64,000 nucleotides of DNA, taken from positions 132,952 to 196,951 of the forward strand of contig NZ_JBNAZM010000003.1 of NCBI RefSeq assembly GCF_051195215.1, given 5' to 3'. Positions 51,034 to 60,826 of the stretch are shown in pieces. This DNA comes from Arhodomonas sp051195215 (GTDB lineage: Bacteria > Pseudomonadota > Gammaproteobacteria > Nitrococcales > Nitrococcaceae). Every line of letters begins with the position of its first letter. Positions within the stretch are counted from its first letter, which is position 1. The notes below the pieces were generated by a model. The model searched no databases and was not told where the DNA came from. It worked only from the letters and a program-made list of their open reading frames with translations. The position numbers were made by a program, and so were the translations under genes.

Positions 51034-53664
51034 TCACAGCCGATGCACCGGAGCCCCCAGAGACAGATAATCCCGGGGGCGACAGGTAAGCACGAGTACC
51101 TGATGGCGGCGCGCTGCACGGGCAAGCGCCGTCTTCATGGCATCGAAGCGCGCCTCGTCGGCGAAGGTGAGCGCGTCATCGAGCACCACCGGCACCGCTT
51201 CACCCCGCTCGGCAAGCAGATCCGCGAAGGCCAGGCGCACCAGCGTGGCAATCTGCTCGCGAGTCCCCAGACTCAACCGCTCGAACGGCTCGTCGACACC
51301 GTGGCGGCGCACGCCGGTGACCGCGAGCTCGTCATCGAAAAGCAGCTCGGCCTCGGGCATCAGCAGGCGCAGATACGGCCGCAGCCGCTCGGTGACCGGC
51401 GCAAGGAAGGTACGGCGCGCTTCGCCGGCGGCACGTTCCAGCACATCGGCGGCGAGCTTGACCGCACCGGCCTCTCGCTCGAGGCGCCGGTGCTCGTCCT
51501 CGGCAGCGGCGAGGTCGCTATCGAGCCCGACGCGCCGCTCCCCGAGCCCCTGGTGTCCCAACGCCTCGAGGCGGGCACGCAGGTCGGCGACCTGACGGGC
51601 GACGCTCGCCCGCTGCTCGCTGTGCTGCGCCGTTGCCGCACGGGCGGTTTCGAGCTGAACGTCCACCGTCTCCGGGTCGGCCTCGGCGAGCGCCGATTCC
51701 GCCTCTGCCAGGCGTTGCGCCGCGCTCTGCTCGGCCCGCCTCGCCTCGGCGAGGCGAGCGTAAAGGGTATCGTCGTCGCACTCCGCCCGCGCGCTCGCCA
51801 GCGCGCCATCGATCTGGCGTACTCGGGCCGCCTCCGCCTCACAGCGTGCTGCTTCGGCGGCGCGCGTTTCGCGCTGGGCGGCGGCACTGCGTGTGGCCCG
51901 TTCCAGGCGATCGCGGGCACGCTGCACGTCAGCCGCGGCCTGTTGCTGCGCCTGGCGTGCCTCTGCCACATCGGCGTCGGGATCGTCGACTTCATCACCG
52001 CCGACGGCCTCGGCGAGCACGGCGAGCTCCCGTTCCGCCTCCGCGATCGTGCGTTCCAGTGCGTCCAGTCCGTCGGGCGCATGAGCGGCGAGCACCCGCT
52101 CGTGGGCATCGGCGTCGGCCAGGCATCTGTCGCGACGGCGCAGGGCGGCTTCGGCGTCGGCGAGCGTGGCCACGCCATGGGGCTCGGCGATTTCCCCGAA
52201 CTCGCGCTGCGCCGCCTCCAGCTCGGCACGCGCCGAAGCCAGATCGCTGCCGCCGGGGCGGATGTGAATCTCACCCACGCCCTCCAGGGACAGCCGGGCC
52301 TCACCCGTGACGCGATACTCGTCCTCGGCGACGCGGCTGACCGCGCCGGCGGTGGCGACGGGCACCGAGAGCCGGGTGTGCACGGCGGTGCCACCCGCCT
52401 CGAGCCGTGCGGCGGCCTGGGCATGACGGTCGGCGGCGGCCCGCAGGCGCTCAAGAATCCCGGCGGTGATCGTCACCGCGTCCGCGGCCTCGCGCGCCTG
52501 CCGGGCCGCCCGGGCCTCGGTTCGGGCACGATTGCCCACCTCGCGGAGCCGGGCCAGCTCGGTCGCCTGCCCGCGATGCGCCCGCCGCGCCTCGCTACGC
52601 CGAAGCCGGTCACCGGCCTCGCGCTCGGCGGTGAGCGCCTCGTCCAGTGCCTGACGGGCAGCGGTCTCTTCGGCCTCCGCGGTGACAAGTCCGGCTTCCA
52701 CGTCACGTTGTCCCGCCTGACGACGCTCCAGGGTTTCACGGGCATCGGCAAGCTCGCGCGCCAGACGCTGACGTTCCCGCCACAGGCCCTCCAGACGCTC
52801 CGCCTCGGCGGCGGCGACGCGGTGCTCGCCAGCGACGCGCTCACATTCGGCGCGGCGGTCGGCGAGCTGTTGAGCCCGGGATTCCGCGGCCTGGAGGCGT
52901 GCCTGCAACTCCTCCGCCACGGCCGGATCATCGAGCTCGGCAAGCTCGCGCTGACGACGCTCGAGCTCCGCGACGTCACGCTCGAAGCCGGCGAGCATGT
53001 CGTCCACCTCGGCGAGCTCGTCGCGCAGCGCCTCCACCTTTTCACCAGCTTCACGCAGGGCCTTGCCGGGACGGCCGGTGGCGGTCCAGTGCTCGGCGCG
53101 CGCGGCCCGGAAACGCTCCAGCAGGCGCTGCCCCACGGCGCCGCCGAGCACGTTACCCACCTCGGCTTGGAGAACGGCACCGAGGGCATTCCGGGCGGTC
53201 TCGGCGGGGGAAACCGGATCGAAGGCCGTCCCCTGCGCCACCCACAGCAGGCCCCACACGCCCTGATATCGATCGTCAGTAGCACCCTTGCGCGGTCGTT
53301 GAAAGCCGAGCAGTGCCTGCAGGGCGTCCTCGGCGGCATCGTCGCTCGCCACGCCCCGGGGCCCTTCCAGCCGTGCGCCGGGACGCTGGCAGAAACGCTT
53401 CCACAGCCTGTAGCCGTTGCCGTCGGCGCGGAAATCGAGGGTCACCTCCGGTCCGACCTTGTGGCCGTAGGGTTGCAATGCCGCTGCCGCTTTGCCCGTG
53501 AGCGAATGGCGGTCGAAGAGCGCCGCGCGCAGCGCATCGAGCACCGTGGTCTTGCCCGCCTCGTTGTCTCCGGCAAGCAGGTTGAGCCCCGGTGCCAGCG
53601 GCCCGATTTCCACCGGCTGCGTGAGTGCGCGGAAATTCTCGATGCGCAGTCGCTCGATCTGCAC
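51034..53664 (-). CDS. YhaN-like SMC/Rad50-family ATPase
   Basis: 876 aa. N-terminal IENFRALTQPVEIGP, Walker A GDNEAGKTTVLDAL; long coiled coils; C-terminal signature FERLSLGTREQIATLVRLAF and Walker B VPVVLDDALTFAD. No C-x-x-C zinc hook is seen; instead a beta-rich insert (RLSVPVATAGAVSRVAEDEY and on) interrupts the coil, as in YhaN. It would pair with the SbcD-like nuclease at 53942 in DNA end processing. Confidence 0.85.
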   Translation of the reverse strand: MQIERLRIENFRALTQPVEIGPLAPGLNLLAGDNEAGKTTVLDALRAALFDRHSLTGKAAAALQPYGHKVGPEVTLDFRADGNGYRLWKRFCQRPGARLEGPRGVASDDAAEDALQALLGFQRPRKGATDDRYQGVWGLLWVAQGTAFDPVSPAETARNALGAVLQAEVGNVLGGAVGQRLLERFRAARAEHWTATGRPGKALREAGEKVEALRDELAEVDDMLAGFERDVAELERRQRELAELDDPAVAEELQARLQAAESRAQQLADRRAECERVAGEHRVAAAEAERLEGLWRERQRLARELADARETLERRQAGQRDVEAGLVTAEAEETAARQALDEALTAEREAGDRLRRSEARRAHRGQATELARLREVGNRARTEARAARQAREAADAVTITAGILERLRAAADRHAQAAARLEAGGTAVHTRLSVPVATAGAVSRVAEDEYRVTGEARLSLEGVGEIHIRPGGSDLASARAELEAAQREFGEIAEPHGVATLADAEAALRRRDRCLADADAHERVLAAHAPDGLDALERTIAEAERELAVLAEAVGGDEVDDPDADVAEARQAQQQAAADVQRARDRLERATRSAAAQRETRAAEAARCEAEAARVRQIDGALASARAECDDDTLYARLAEARRAEQSAAQRLAEAESALAEADPETVDVQLETARAATAQHSEQRASVARQVADLRARLEALGHQGLGERRVGLDSDLAAAEDEHRRLEREAGAVKLAADVLERAAGEARRTFLAPVTERLRPYLRLLMPEAELLFDDELAVTGVRRHGVDEPFERLSLGTREQIATLVRLAFADLLAERGEAVPVVLDDALTFADEARFDAMKTALARAARRHQVLVLTCRPRDYLSLGAPVHRL

Positions 53665-53941
53665 GTCAGGGCCTGCTCACACGATCCGTGTGCGTCGAAC
53701 CGGCCACATATTCGAGCGCCCCGGCGCACCACGCGAGCAGCGTAGCGGCACTACGCGGGCGAGTGCCGACACCGGAATTCGCGAAAACGGGGCCGGCCCT
53801 TCGGCTTGAACCTGACATCGGCCAACGCCTGTTCATTCGTCGCTCATCGCGATTCAATCCGCATCTCCCTCACTGCTCATCTCACCGCATGTCAGGCTCG
53901 ATGGGGCGTTCGGACATTCAACGAACGCCTGTTCCCGGACA
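53665..53941. other. Spacer between the SbcC-like and SbcD-like genes
   Basis: 277 bases without a gene. CAACGCCTGTTC and CGAACGCCTGTTC occur at 53822 and 53926, a short direct repeat. Typical YhaO-YhaN pairs abut, so an insertion or deletion event is possible. Confidence 0.4.
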
Positions 53942-55057
53942 CTAACCCTCACGCAGCTGCTGGTAGGCGGCATAGAGGCGCTGGATCGCGTCAGCCGCGT
54001 GGGGTTCGCCCGCCCGCTGGCGCTCGCGCAACTCGGCGAGCGCGTCCGCCACGAAGCCGCTACCTTCGAAGGCGGCGAGATCAGCGTCGGAAGCCTGGGG
54101 ATGCAGCCCGGCATCGTCGACCTCCAGGTAATGAAGGCGCGCCTGCCAGCGGGCGAGGACTTCATCGAGCGCCGCACGCGCGGCGAGGTCCACGCTGCCA
54201 TCGATGGTCAGCCGCAGCAGCGCTCGCGACGGATCGTCCGTCAGCGCCGAGAGGCGGGCGTCGAGGCCGTCCACGTCCGCAGCACCGCCGATGCTCATGT
54301 GCCGCTGATACCATCGATAGTGCGTGGTCTCCAGGGGCGTGACCGTGGGTGATACACCTGGTTCCGGCACATCCACCAGAAGCACGTGCCCGGGATCGCG
54401 GCTGCGGAAGCCATCGGTCTCGGGGGTACCCGCGTACCAGGTGCGCGGGGCGATCTCCAGGGTCCCGTGCCAGTCGCCGAGGGCGAGGTAATCGAGGCGG
54501 GCCCGCTCGCTGCGGTCGTCGGCGATCGGGTTGTGGGCGGCCGCCCCCTCGGGCAGGCGGTTGGTGACGCTGCCGTGGGCGAGACCGATGCGCACGGCTC
54601 CCGGCGGCGTCGACGCGGCATCGAACCATTCCGTGAGATCCTCGGGCTCGTGCCGTCGGGTCAACGGCGCCGGCAGCACGGCGAGGCGATCACCGGCGAA
54701 TAGCAGCGGCTCCGGATGCAACGCGGGATGAACGTTGGCGGGCAGCACGCCGAGACGCGCCATCCGCGTCCAGACACTCTCAGCCAGGGCGGCATCGTGA
54801 TTGCCCGGCAGCAACACCCACGCCCCGGTGAAACCGGCCATGGCCTCCAGCGTCCGCCGTAGTGCCGCATCCGGCAGGGTCTGGCTGTCGAAGACGTCGC
54901 CGGCGACCAGCACGACATCGACCGCATGCTCGGTGGCGAGCTCGGCGACACGGCGCACGGTGGTATAGCGCTGCTCGCGCAGCAACGCACCGGCATCGCC
55001 GCTTATACGGCCGAAGCCCTTGCCGATCTGCCAGTCCGCAGTGTGGAGTATGCGCAC
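53942..55057 (-). CDS. SbcD/YhaO-like DNA exonuclease
   Basis: 371 aa from GTG 55057. The phosphoesterase motifs are complete: LHTADWQIGKGFG, VVLVAGDVFDSQ, LLPGNHDAAL, IGLAHGSV and YLALGDWHG with the metal His/Asp set. It should degrade DNA ends in a Mn2+-dependent way, with the ATPase gene downstream. Confidence 0.87.
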   Translation of the reverse strand: MRILHTADWQIGKGFGRISGDAGALLREQRYTTVRRVAELATEHAVDVVLVAGDVFDSQTLPDAALRRTLEAMAGFTGAWVLLPGNHDAALAESVWTRMARLGVLPANVHPALHPEPLLFAGDRLAVLPAPLTRRHEPEDLTEWFDAASTPPGAVRIGLAHGSVTNRLPEGAAAHNPIADDRSERARLDYLALGDWHGTLEIAPRTWYAGTPETDGFRSRDPGHVLLVDVPEPGVSPTVTPLETTHYRWYQRHMSIGGAADVDGLDARLSALTDDPSRALLRLTIDGSVDLAARAALDEVLARWQARLHYLEVDDAGLHPQASDADLAAFEGSGFVADALAELRERQRAGEPHAADAIQRLYAAYQQLREG

Positions 55058-55150
55058 GCGGTCCCCCCACCTCGAGCGAGGCTGGTAGTCTGCCCTAGAG
55101 AAATCGGGAAAACAAAGTGGCGGCGCGGAGTTGGCGACGGCGGAAAACAA

Positions 55151-55177
55151 TGGGCCCGGTCACTGGTACCGGGCCCA
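55151..55177. terminator. Perfect GC hairpin
   Basis: TGGGCCCGGT / ACCGGGCCCA with a seven-base loop, between divergent sbcD-like and DUF2237 genes; on the minus strand TTGTTTTCC follows. Role unclear because no gene reads into it from the right. Confidence 0.45.
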
Positions 55178-55356
55178 AACACAGACGATCGGCACGTCGC
55201 CGAGGTCTCAGGAGGAGAAAGCTTTTTGCTACGCCGCCGCCGTCCTGGCAGCGGCGCAAGGACAATAGCCCGGCGAGCTTACAACCACATGACAACTCGC
55301 CTCACTTCCAGCCATCCACTGTGCAGACAATGCGTTCAAGGAAAGGTTCAACACTC

Positions 55357-55731
55357 ATGGGTGACACGCATCTCAATGTTCTCGGCGTCGAGCTCGAACC
55401 CTGCGGCCATGATCCGCTTACCGGTTTCTACCGCGACGGCTGCTGCCGCGTCGGCAAGGAGGACGTCGGCGTCCACGCCGTCTGTGCGGTGATGACCGAG
55501 GAGTTCCTCACGTTCAGCGCGAGCCGTGGGAACGACCTGGCGACCCCGCGCCCGGAGGTCGGCTTCCCCGGGCTCAACCCGGGTGATCGCTGGTGTCTGT
55601 GCGCGGCACGCTGGCAGCAAGCCCACGACGCCGGTTGCGCTCCGCGCGTGGTGCTCACGGCGACCCACGAGGCGGCGCTGGAAGTGGTGTCGCTGGAAGC
55701 GCTCAAGCCCTACGCGCTGGACCTGTCGTGA
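55357..55731 (+). CDS. DUF2237 family protein
   Basis: 124 aa. LNVLGVELEPCGHDPLTGFY, RDGCCRVGKEDVGVHAVCAV, MTEEFLTFSASRGNDLATP and PGLNPGDRWCLCAARWQQA are the conserved DUF2237 blocks, with many Cys. Function unknown in the family. The TGA overlaps the next ATG (TGATG). Confidence 0.9.
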   Translation: MGDTHLNVLGVELEPCGHDPLTGFYRDGCCRVGKEDVGVHAVCAVMTEEFLTFSASRGNDLATPRPEVGFPGLNPGDRWCLCAARWQQAHDAGCAPRVVLTATHEAALEVVSLEALKPYALDLS

Positions 55732-56231
55732 TGCAGGTCTGGTTCAATCACGGCAAGGAAAGCGGCCCCTGGGGGCGCAAGATCACCGCGTTGGCCGACG
55801 TGGCGCGCCGCCACGGCCTCGTCGTGGAGAGCCCGGACTATCGCCACACCATGGATCCGGACGAACGCGTGGCCCACCTCCTGGCCCGACGACCGCCGAG
55901 CGGGAACGGCCTGATCCTGGTGGGATCGAGCATGGGCGGCTACGTGGCCGCACGGGCGAGCGCCACACTGAGGCCGGCCGGGCTGTTCCTGATGGCTCCG
56001 GCATTCTACCTCCCCGGCTACGAGGGGGACGTCACCCCCCACTGCGCCAACGTGGAGCTCGTCCACGGCTGGCGCGACGAGCTCATACCCCCGGCACACA
56101 GCGTGCGCTACGCCGAACAGTGCCGCGCCCGCCTCCACCTGCTCGACAGCGACCACGGTCTGGCCAGTGCCGTGACGGACATAGCATCGCTGTTCGATCA
56201 TTTCCTCGGCCGGGTGACAGCCACCGGTTAG
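55731..56231 (+). CDS. YqiA-like alpha/beta hydrolase
   Basis: 166 aa. Catalytic Ser in LVGSSMGGYVAARAS, Asp in VHGWRDELIPP and His in LDSDHGLASA complete the triad. It is a small esterase of the YqiA/UPF0227 type. Translationally coupled to the DUF2237 gene. Confidence 0.85.
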   Translation: MQVWFNHGKESGPWGRKITALADVARRHGLVVESPDYRHTMDPDERVAHLLARRPPSGNGLILVGSSMGGYVAARASATLRPAGLFLMAPAFYLPGYEGDVTPHCANVELVHGWRDELIPPAHSVRYAEQCRARLHLLDSDHGLASAVTDIASLFDHFLGRVTATG

Positions 56232-56255
56232 CGTTCCAGGCGGCGCACGCCGCGT

Positions 56256-56870
56256 TCACGCAGGCGCAGCGGCGGCCTCCGCCGCGAGCGCCTCGGTCAC
56301 GCTGGCACGGGCGCCTATGCGGTCCGCATACTCAGCGAGGGCGGGCCATTCATCGAGATCGATCGCGAAGAACGTCATCCACCCGAGCACCGTGTAGAGG
56401 TAGGCATCGGCGACGCTGAACCCCGACGGCAGGAGGTATTCCTGCTCCTGCAGGGTAGGCACGATCTGGTCGAAACGCCGAAAAAGCCGGGCGCGGAAAT
56501 AGCGCTTGGCGTCATCCGACAGCTCACTGCTGAACAACGGCGCCGCCCCCGCGTGCACCTCACTGGTGATGAAGTTCAGCCATTCCTGCAGCCGCACGCG
56601 TTCCCAGCTTCCCGCAGTCGGCGCCATTCCGGCCTCCGGTTTCAGGTCGGCCAGGTACTGCAGGATCGCCGGTCCCTCGGTGAGCACCTGCCCGTCATCG
56701 AGCACTAGCGCAGCGACATACCCCTTGGGGTTGATATCCAGAAAATTACCACCGTCGGCAGTCTTCTTCGTCTTGTTGTCGACCCTGACCAGTTCGAACG
56801 GCAGGTCGAGCTCACGCAGGACGATGTGCGGGGACAAGGAGCACGTCGACGGCGCGAAATACAGCTTCAT
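56256..56870 (-). CDS. gst: Glutathione S-transferase
   Basis: 204 aa, beta-class. MKLYFAPSTCSLSPHIVLRE has the Ser/Cys-Ser region used in glutathione binding; NPKGYVAALVLDDGQVLTEG has the cis-Pro-equivalent turn, and GPAILQYLADL follows. The C-terminal helical domain is complete (FSVADAYLYTVLGW). Cytosolic detoxification. Downstream of a LysR gene in the same direction. Confidence 0.93.
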   Translation of the reverse strand: MKLYFAPSTCSLSPHIVLRELDLPFELVRVDNKTKKTADGGNFLDINPKGYVAALVLDDGQVLTEGPAILQYLADLKPEAGMAPTAGSWERVRLQEWLNFITSEVHAGAAPLFSSELSDDAKRYFRARLFRRFDQIVPTLQEQEYLLPSGFSVADAYLYTVLGWMTFFAIDLDEWPALAEYADRIGARASVTEALAAEAAAAPA

Positions 56871-57076
56871 GGAGCCTCCCGGCGATACGATTCCACAGCG
56901 AGTGATGCACGGTTCCAGTGGCTGGCTTCTCCCCATCCGTCGATGGGGTCCGCCACTGAATCCGACGCCGCGGATTGTCTCGCCAACCGTTTGGCCGCAG
57001 GAAACAGGAATTCCGGCTTGGGGTATAAGCCAAGCTACTTGGCGCGGTTTCGTTTGTCGGTGATTATCCGATTCCC

Positions 57077-57964
57077 TCAGCGCCGCTCCACTGCCAGGGC
57101 GCCATCGATGAAGTCCATGAGAAGGCCAACCGCCGACGATTCCGTGACCGTGGCAGAAGGCGCCAGGGCGAATCGCCGGTAGACGGGGGGCCGCAGGGAA
57201 TACACACGCATGCCGCAACGGTCGACCGGCAGTGTCGATTCCGGCACGAGCGAGACGCCCACGCCCTGCTGCACCAGAGTCAATGCGCTCGACCAGTCGC
57301 GCACGGTCATGCGAACGTCCTCGAGTATCAGATCAGCGCCGCGCGCAAGACTCCGCGCGTTTACCCGGCAACCACCGGTCGCCAGGACGAAAGGCGCCCG
57401 CACGAGCTCTTCCAGCGCGATGACGTGCGTCCGATCGCTCCATCCGGCGACGCCATTCCGCGGCGCTACCGCCACCCACTCATCACGGCCCAGATCCACT
57501 GAACGGACGCGACCGGCCGGATTCAGAACGACGCCCAGGTCGATATCGCCCGACGCGAGCCACGACTCGACCTCTTCGTCGGTGCCCTCGAGGATCACCA
57601 CATCGATGCCGGGGTGCTGGCTGCGAAACGCGTCGACGAGCGGGGACAGCAGCCGGAAGAAAACCGACGTGAATGTCGCCAGCCGCACCGTGTCGCCGTG
57701 CAGCGATTTCGCCTGCGCCGCCGTGGACCGGATGGACGCCAGCGTGGCGAGCATTTCACGCGCACGGGCGATGATCTCCTCGCCGACCGCCGTGGGCACG
57801 GTGCGGTGCGATTCCCGGACGAGCAGCCGGACCCCCAGCGTTTCCTCCAGCTGCGCAATCGCCTGGCTGGCCCCGGATTGGGTGATGCCCTGCTGCTCGG
57901 CCGCGCGGGTGATGCTGCCGGCGTCAGCGACTGCCACGAGCAACCGCCAGTGAATCAGATTCAT
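57077..57964 (-). CDS. LysR-family transcriptional regulator
   Basis: 295 aa. N-terminal HTH (AGSITRAAEQQGITQSGASQ then AIAQLEETLGVRLLVRES) and a C-terminal substrate-binding domain (DLGVVLNPAGRVRSVDLGRD, VQQGVGVSLVPES). ATG 57964 gives MNLIHWRLLVAVADAG, the usual start. It may control gst or the divergent sugar-acid cluster. Confidence 0.93.
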   Translation of the reverse strand: MNLIHWRLLVAVADAGSITRAAEQQGITQSGASQAIAQLEETLGVRLLVRESHRTVPTAVGEEIIARAREMLATLASIRSTAAQAKSLHGDTVRLATFTSVFFRLLSPLVDAFRSQHPGIDVVILEGTDEEVESWLASGDIDLGVVLNPAGRVRSVDLGRDEWVAVAPRNGVAGWSDRTHVIALEELVRAPFVLATGGCRVNARSLARGADLILEDVRMTVRDWSSALTLVQQGVGVSLVPESTLPVDRCGMRVYSLRPPVYRRFALAPSATVTESSAVGLLMDFIDGALAVERR

Positions 57965-58216
57965 CATGGCAACGACGAAACACTCCATTCCCGGTCTTCG
58001 ACACCATCCCCGGGCGCGGCGGTGCCACGCGTCCCGTCTTCGGGTCACGCACAGCCACCCCGGACAAGCGCTCGATAGTGGCACCGCACGACCGCGGTCA
58101 CCACCCCGGCGACTGCGCTCATGGCAACGCACGTGGCGCCTCGTTGCACCTCGTCCCGTGACTCGACGACCGCGTTTCGTTTTCGCACCGTCCATCGGCA
58201 GTAACGTATGACTTCC

Positions 58217-58245
58217 TTGTGACTATGTCAGACATACGGTATAAA
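58217..58245 (+). promoter_or_regulatory. Promoter and palindromic operator of the GntR-TRAP cluster
   Basis: -35 TTGTGA (58217-58222), -10 TATAAA (58240-58245), 17-base spacer. The spacer holds the perfect palindrome TATGTCAGACATA (58224-58236), which contains GT-N3-AC as in FadR-family operators. Confidence 0.75.
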
Positions 58246-58276
58246 AGTGCGGACATTCGAGGAGGAGAGGGTGACC

Positions 58277-59092
58277 GTGACGACGGCACCGACGCGTAAG
58301 AACAATCGTGACCTGGGCCGCCGCATGGCCGAGCTGCTCGCCGCGGAGCTGTTCTCCGGCCAGTATGCGCCCGGCGATTACCTGCCCAAGGAAACCGAGC
58401 TCTGCGAGCGTTTCGGCATGAGCCGCGCTTCCGTGCGCTCGGGGCTCCAACAGCTGGTGGCACTCGGCATCGTCACCCGCATCTCGGGGCGGGGCACGGT
58501 CGTGGAGGAGTACCGCGACTGGAACGTGCTCGATCCCCAGGTGACCCGCTGGATGACCGCCTATGCCGAGCCCAACCCCGGGTTCCTGCGCGAGATCTTC
58601 GAGTTCCGCCACGCGGTTGAGCCCTTCATCGCCATGGTCGCGGCCCAGCGCGCCACCGCGCGCGATCTGGTGGCAATGGAGGAAGCGTTCGAAGGCATGG
58701 AGCGCAGCCTCGAGAGCGGGCAGATGAGCTACCGCGAACAAAGCTTCAGCGACTACGACGTCGCCTTCCACGCGGCGATCTACCGTGCGACCCACAACCT
58801 GGTCTGGGGCCAGCTGGCCCACATCCTCCGACCCTCGATCATGCTGGTAGTGACCAAGTCCAACGACACCGCCGAACAGCTTCGCGACAGTCTGGAACGC
58901 CACCGCCAGCTCATGGAGAGCATCCGCCTGCGCCGCCCGGAGGCGGCCTTCGATGCGGCCGTGCGGGTGATGAGCCGCACCGCCTACGACCTGGGCCTCG
59001 GCGAGGCCCGCGACGACTCCGCTGCCGCAGCGCGCTGGCGCGCGCAGTGGCTCGGGGAGCTTTCCACCGACAGCCCTTCCACCGACGACTAG
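58277..59092 (+). CDS. FadR/GntR-family regulator (sugar-acid type)
   Basis: 271 aa. A winged helix (GQYAPGDYLPKETELCERFG, MSRASVRSGLQQLVALGIV) and an FCD ligand domain (LREIFEFRHAVEPFIAMVAA, YDVAFHAAIYRATHN, ERHRQLMESIRLR) with the metal-binding Asp/His set. Start: GTG 58277 fits GGAGGAG spacing; GTG 58271 and 58247 are alternatives. It probably represses its own operon and the TRAP/dgoD genes until a sugar acid binds. Confidence 0.92.
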   Translation: MTTAPTRKNNRDLGRRMAELLAAELFSGQYAPGDYLPKETELCERFGMSRASVRSGLQQLVALGIVTRISGRGTVVEEYRDWNVLDPQVTRWMTAYAEPNPGFLREIFEFRHAVEPFIAMVAAQRATARDLVAMEEAFEGMERSLESGQMSYREQSFSDYDVAFHAAIYRATHNLVWGQLAHILRPSIMLVVTKSNDTAEQLRDSLERHRQLMESIRLRRPEAAFDAAVRVMSRTAYDLGLGEARDDSAAAARWRAQWLGELSTDSPSTDD

Positions 59093-59123
59093 CACTAACG
59101 AGTCGAACACAGAGGAGAGAGCG

Positions 59124-60155
59124 ATGACGACGACCAACCGCTTGCAGCACATCGGTGTGGCGGCCGCGCTTCTCGGTGGCGTGTGCGCCGCTGGCGCAGT
59201 CCACGCCGCCGAGTACGAATGGACCTTCCAGACCTCGGAAACCTCCGGCGAGCCGCAGTTCGAGATCAAGAAACAGTGGGCCGAGAACATCGAGACGATG
59301 AGCGGCGGCCGTATCGAGATCGAGATCCTGCCGGTGGGCGCCGTGGTGCCCTTCGACCAGACGCTGGACGCCGTCTCCAGCGGCATTCTCCAGGGCCATC
59401 TCACCGATCCGAGCTATTTCTCCGGCCAGAACCCGGCCTTCGGGATGCTCGGCAACCTGGTGGGCGCATGGGGCGACCCGCTGGAGTTCATGGAATACAT
59501 GCAGGCCGGCGGCGGTGAACAGATCTACAACAAGCTCGTCGAGCCCTACGGCGTGCACCTCGTCGGTGCGGCGGCCACGGGGCTGGAGGCTTTCCCGGCC
59601 AAGCGCCCGATCCGCAGCATCGACGACCTGGACGGCCTCAAGCTGCGCGCGCCCCAGGGCATGGTCTACAACATCTTCGACAAGGCCGGCGCCTCGCCGG
59701 TGAATCTGCCGGGCTCGGAGGTGTACACAGCACTCGAGAAGGGCGTTATCGACGCCGCCGACTACACCGTGTTCTCCACTAACCATGAGCAAGGGCTGCA
59801 CGAGTTCGCCCCCTATCCCAACTACCCGGGCTTCCACTCCCTGCCCATGGTAGCGGTATCGCTCAACAAGGATATCTGGGACGGGCTGCCCGACGACCTC
59901 AAGACGATCCTGGAGACGGCCACCGACGCCCTCGCCTACGAGCTCATCTACGCGCTGAAGAAGCGTGATCTCGAAGCCGTCGCCGAGGCCCGCGAGAACC
60001 CGGATATCACCGTGGTGGACATGCCCGCCGAGGAACGCGCCAAGTTCCGCCGCATCGCGCAGAAGGAGTGGCAGGCCTGGGCGGAGAAGAACGACCTCAC
60101 CCAGGAGGTCTACGACTCCGTCGTCTCCTTCCTCAAGCAGCGCAACCTGATGTAA
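59124..60155 (+). CDS. dctP: TRAP transporter solute-binding protein (DctP)
   Basis: 343 aa with a signal peptide (LLGGVCAAGAVHA, cut before AEYEW). The DctP pattern is seen: WAENIETMSGGRIEIEILPV, DDLDGLKLRAPQGMV with the ligand-binding Arg, and the EVYTALEKGVIDAADYT helix. It binds the substrate, probably a sugar acid, in the periplasm for the permeases. Confidence 0.94.
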   Translation: MTTTNRLQHIGVAAALLGGVCAAGAVHAAEYEWTFQTSETSGEPQFEIKKQWAENIETMSGGRIEIEILPVGAVVPFDQTLDAVSSGILQGHLTDPSYFSGQNPAFGMLGNLVGAWGDPLEFMEYMQAGGGEQIYNKLVEPYGVHLVGAAATGLEAFPAKRPIRSIDDLDGLKLRAPQGMVYNIFDKAGASPVNLPGSEVYTALEKGVIDAADYTVFSTNHEQGLHEFAPYPNYPGFHSLPMVAVSLNKDIWDGLPDDLKTILETATDALAYELIYALKKRDLEAVAEARENPDITVVDMPAEERAKFRRIAQKEWQAWAEKNDLTQEVYDSVVSFLKQRNLM

Positions 60156-60185
60156 GCGACCCCCGGGTCGATTTCCATTCGGAAC

Positions 60186-60209
60186 GCGGGCCGCCCTTGG
60201 GCGGCCCGC
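60186..60209 (+). terminator. Hairpin between dctP and dctQ (attenuator or RNA-stability)
   Basis: GCGGGCCGCCC / GGGCGGCCCGC, an 11-base inverted pair with two bases between (10-bp stem with loop CTTG). Such hairpins commonly allow more binding-protein mRNA than permease mRNA. Confidence 0.6.
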
Positions 60210-60228
60210 CCGCCGAGGTACACGCAGT

Positions 60229-60825
60229 ATGCAGGGCGACAGGCAATTGGAAGAGGCGGTGGAACCCGCCGAGACCGGCGATACGGGCACGCCGCTGGCG
60301 GGCGCCCGCACGGTGGTCGACCGCGCCGTCTGCCAGGTGAGCCGCGGGCTTGCGTGGCTGGTGTTCGTCGCGATGGCCATCAGCGTCTTCGAAGTTTTCA
60401 TGCGCTACGGCTTCAACTCGCCCACCTCGTGGGTGCACGAAACCGTGGTGTTCCTGGTGGCGGTGATCTTCGCAATCGGTGGACCCGCCGCACTCGCGAA
60501 GAACGCCCATATCCGTGTGCGCGTGATCTATGACGCCGTGCCGCCGCGCGTGCGCCGCTGGCTCGACGCGCTCAACGATCTCGTCACTCTGGTGTTCTGC
60601 GTGGCGATGACCTACGCCGCCTACGTCATGTTCTGGCGCTCGGCCCACGACCCCACTGGCGCGTGGAGCCTGGAACGCTCGGGCACGTCCTGGAATCCGC
60701 CGTTCCCCTCGCTCACCAAGGGCGTGATCATGTTCGCGGTAGCGGTGATGACCGTACAGGCAATACTGCACGTGATTCAGTCCCTGCGCGGCCACGGCCC
60801 GGGACACCGCGAGGAGGCGGGCTGA
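60229..60825 (+). CDS. dctQ: TRAP transporter small permease (DctQ)
   Basis: 198 aa with four TM segments (GLAWLVFVAMAISVFEVFMR, WVHETVVFLVAVIFAIGGPA, and two more) and the DctQ segment KNAHIRVRVIYD. It forms the membrane complex with DctM. One base separates its stop from dctM. Confidence 0.92.
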   Translation: MQGDRQLEEAVEPAETGDTGTPLAGARTVVDRAVCQVSRGLAWLVFVAMAISVFEVFMRYGFNSPTSWVHETVVFLVAVIFAIGGPAALAKNAHIRVRVIYDAVPPRVRRWLDALNDLVTLVFCVAMTYAAYVMFWRSAHDPTGAWSLERSGTSWNPPFPSLTKGVIMFAVAVMTVQAILHVIQSLRGHGPGHREEAG

Positions 60826-60826
60826 C

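Noticed and set aside
51013..53745. 910-aa plus-strand frame antisense to the SMC-like ATPase
   Set aside because: No motifs and wholly explained by codon bias of the ATPase gene.
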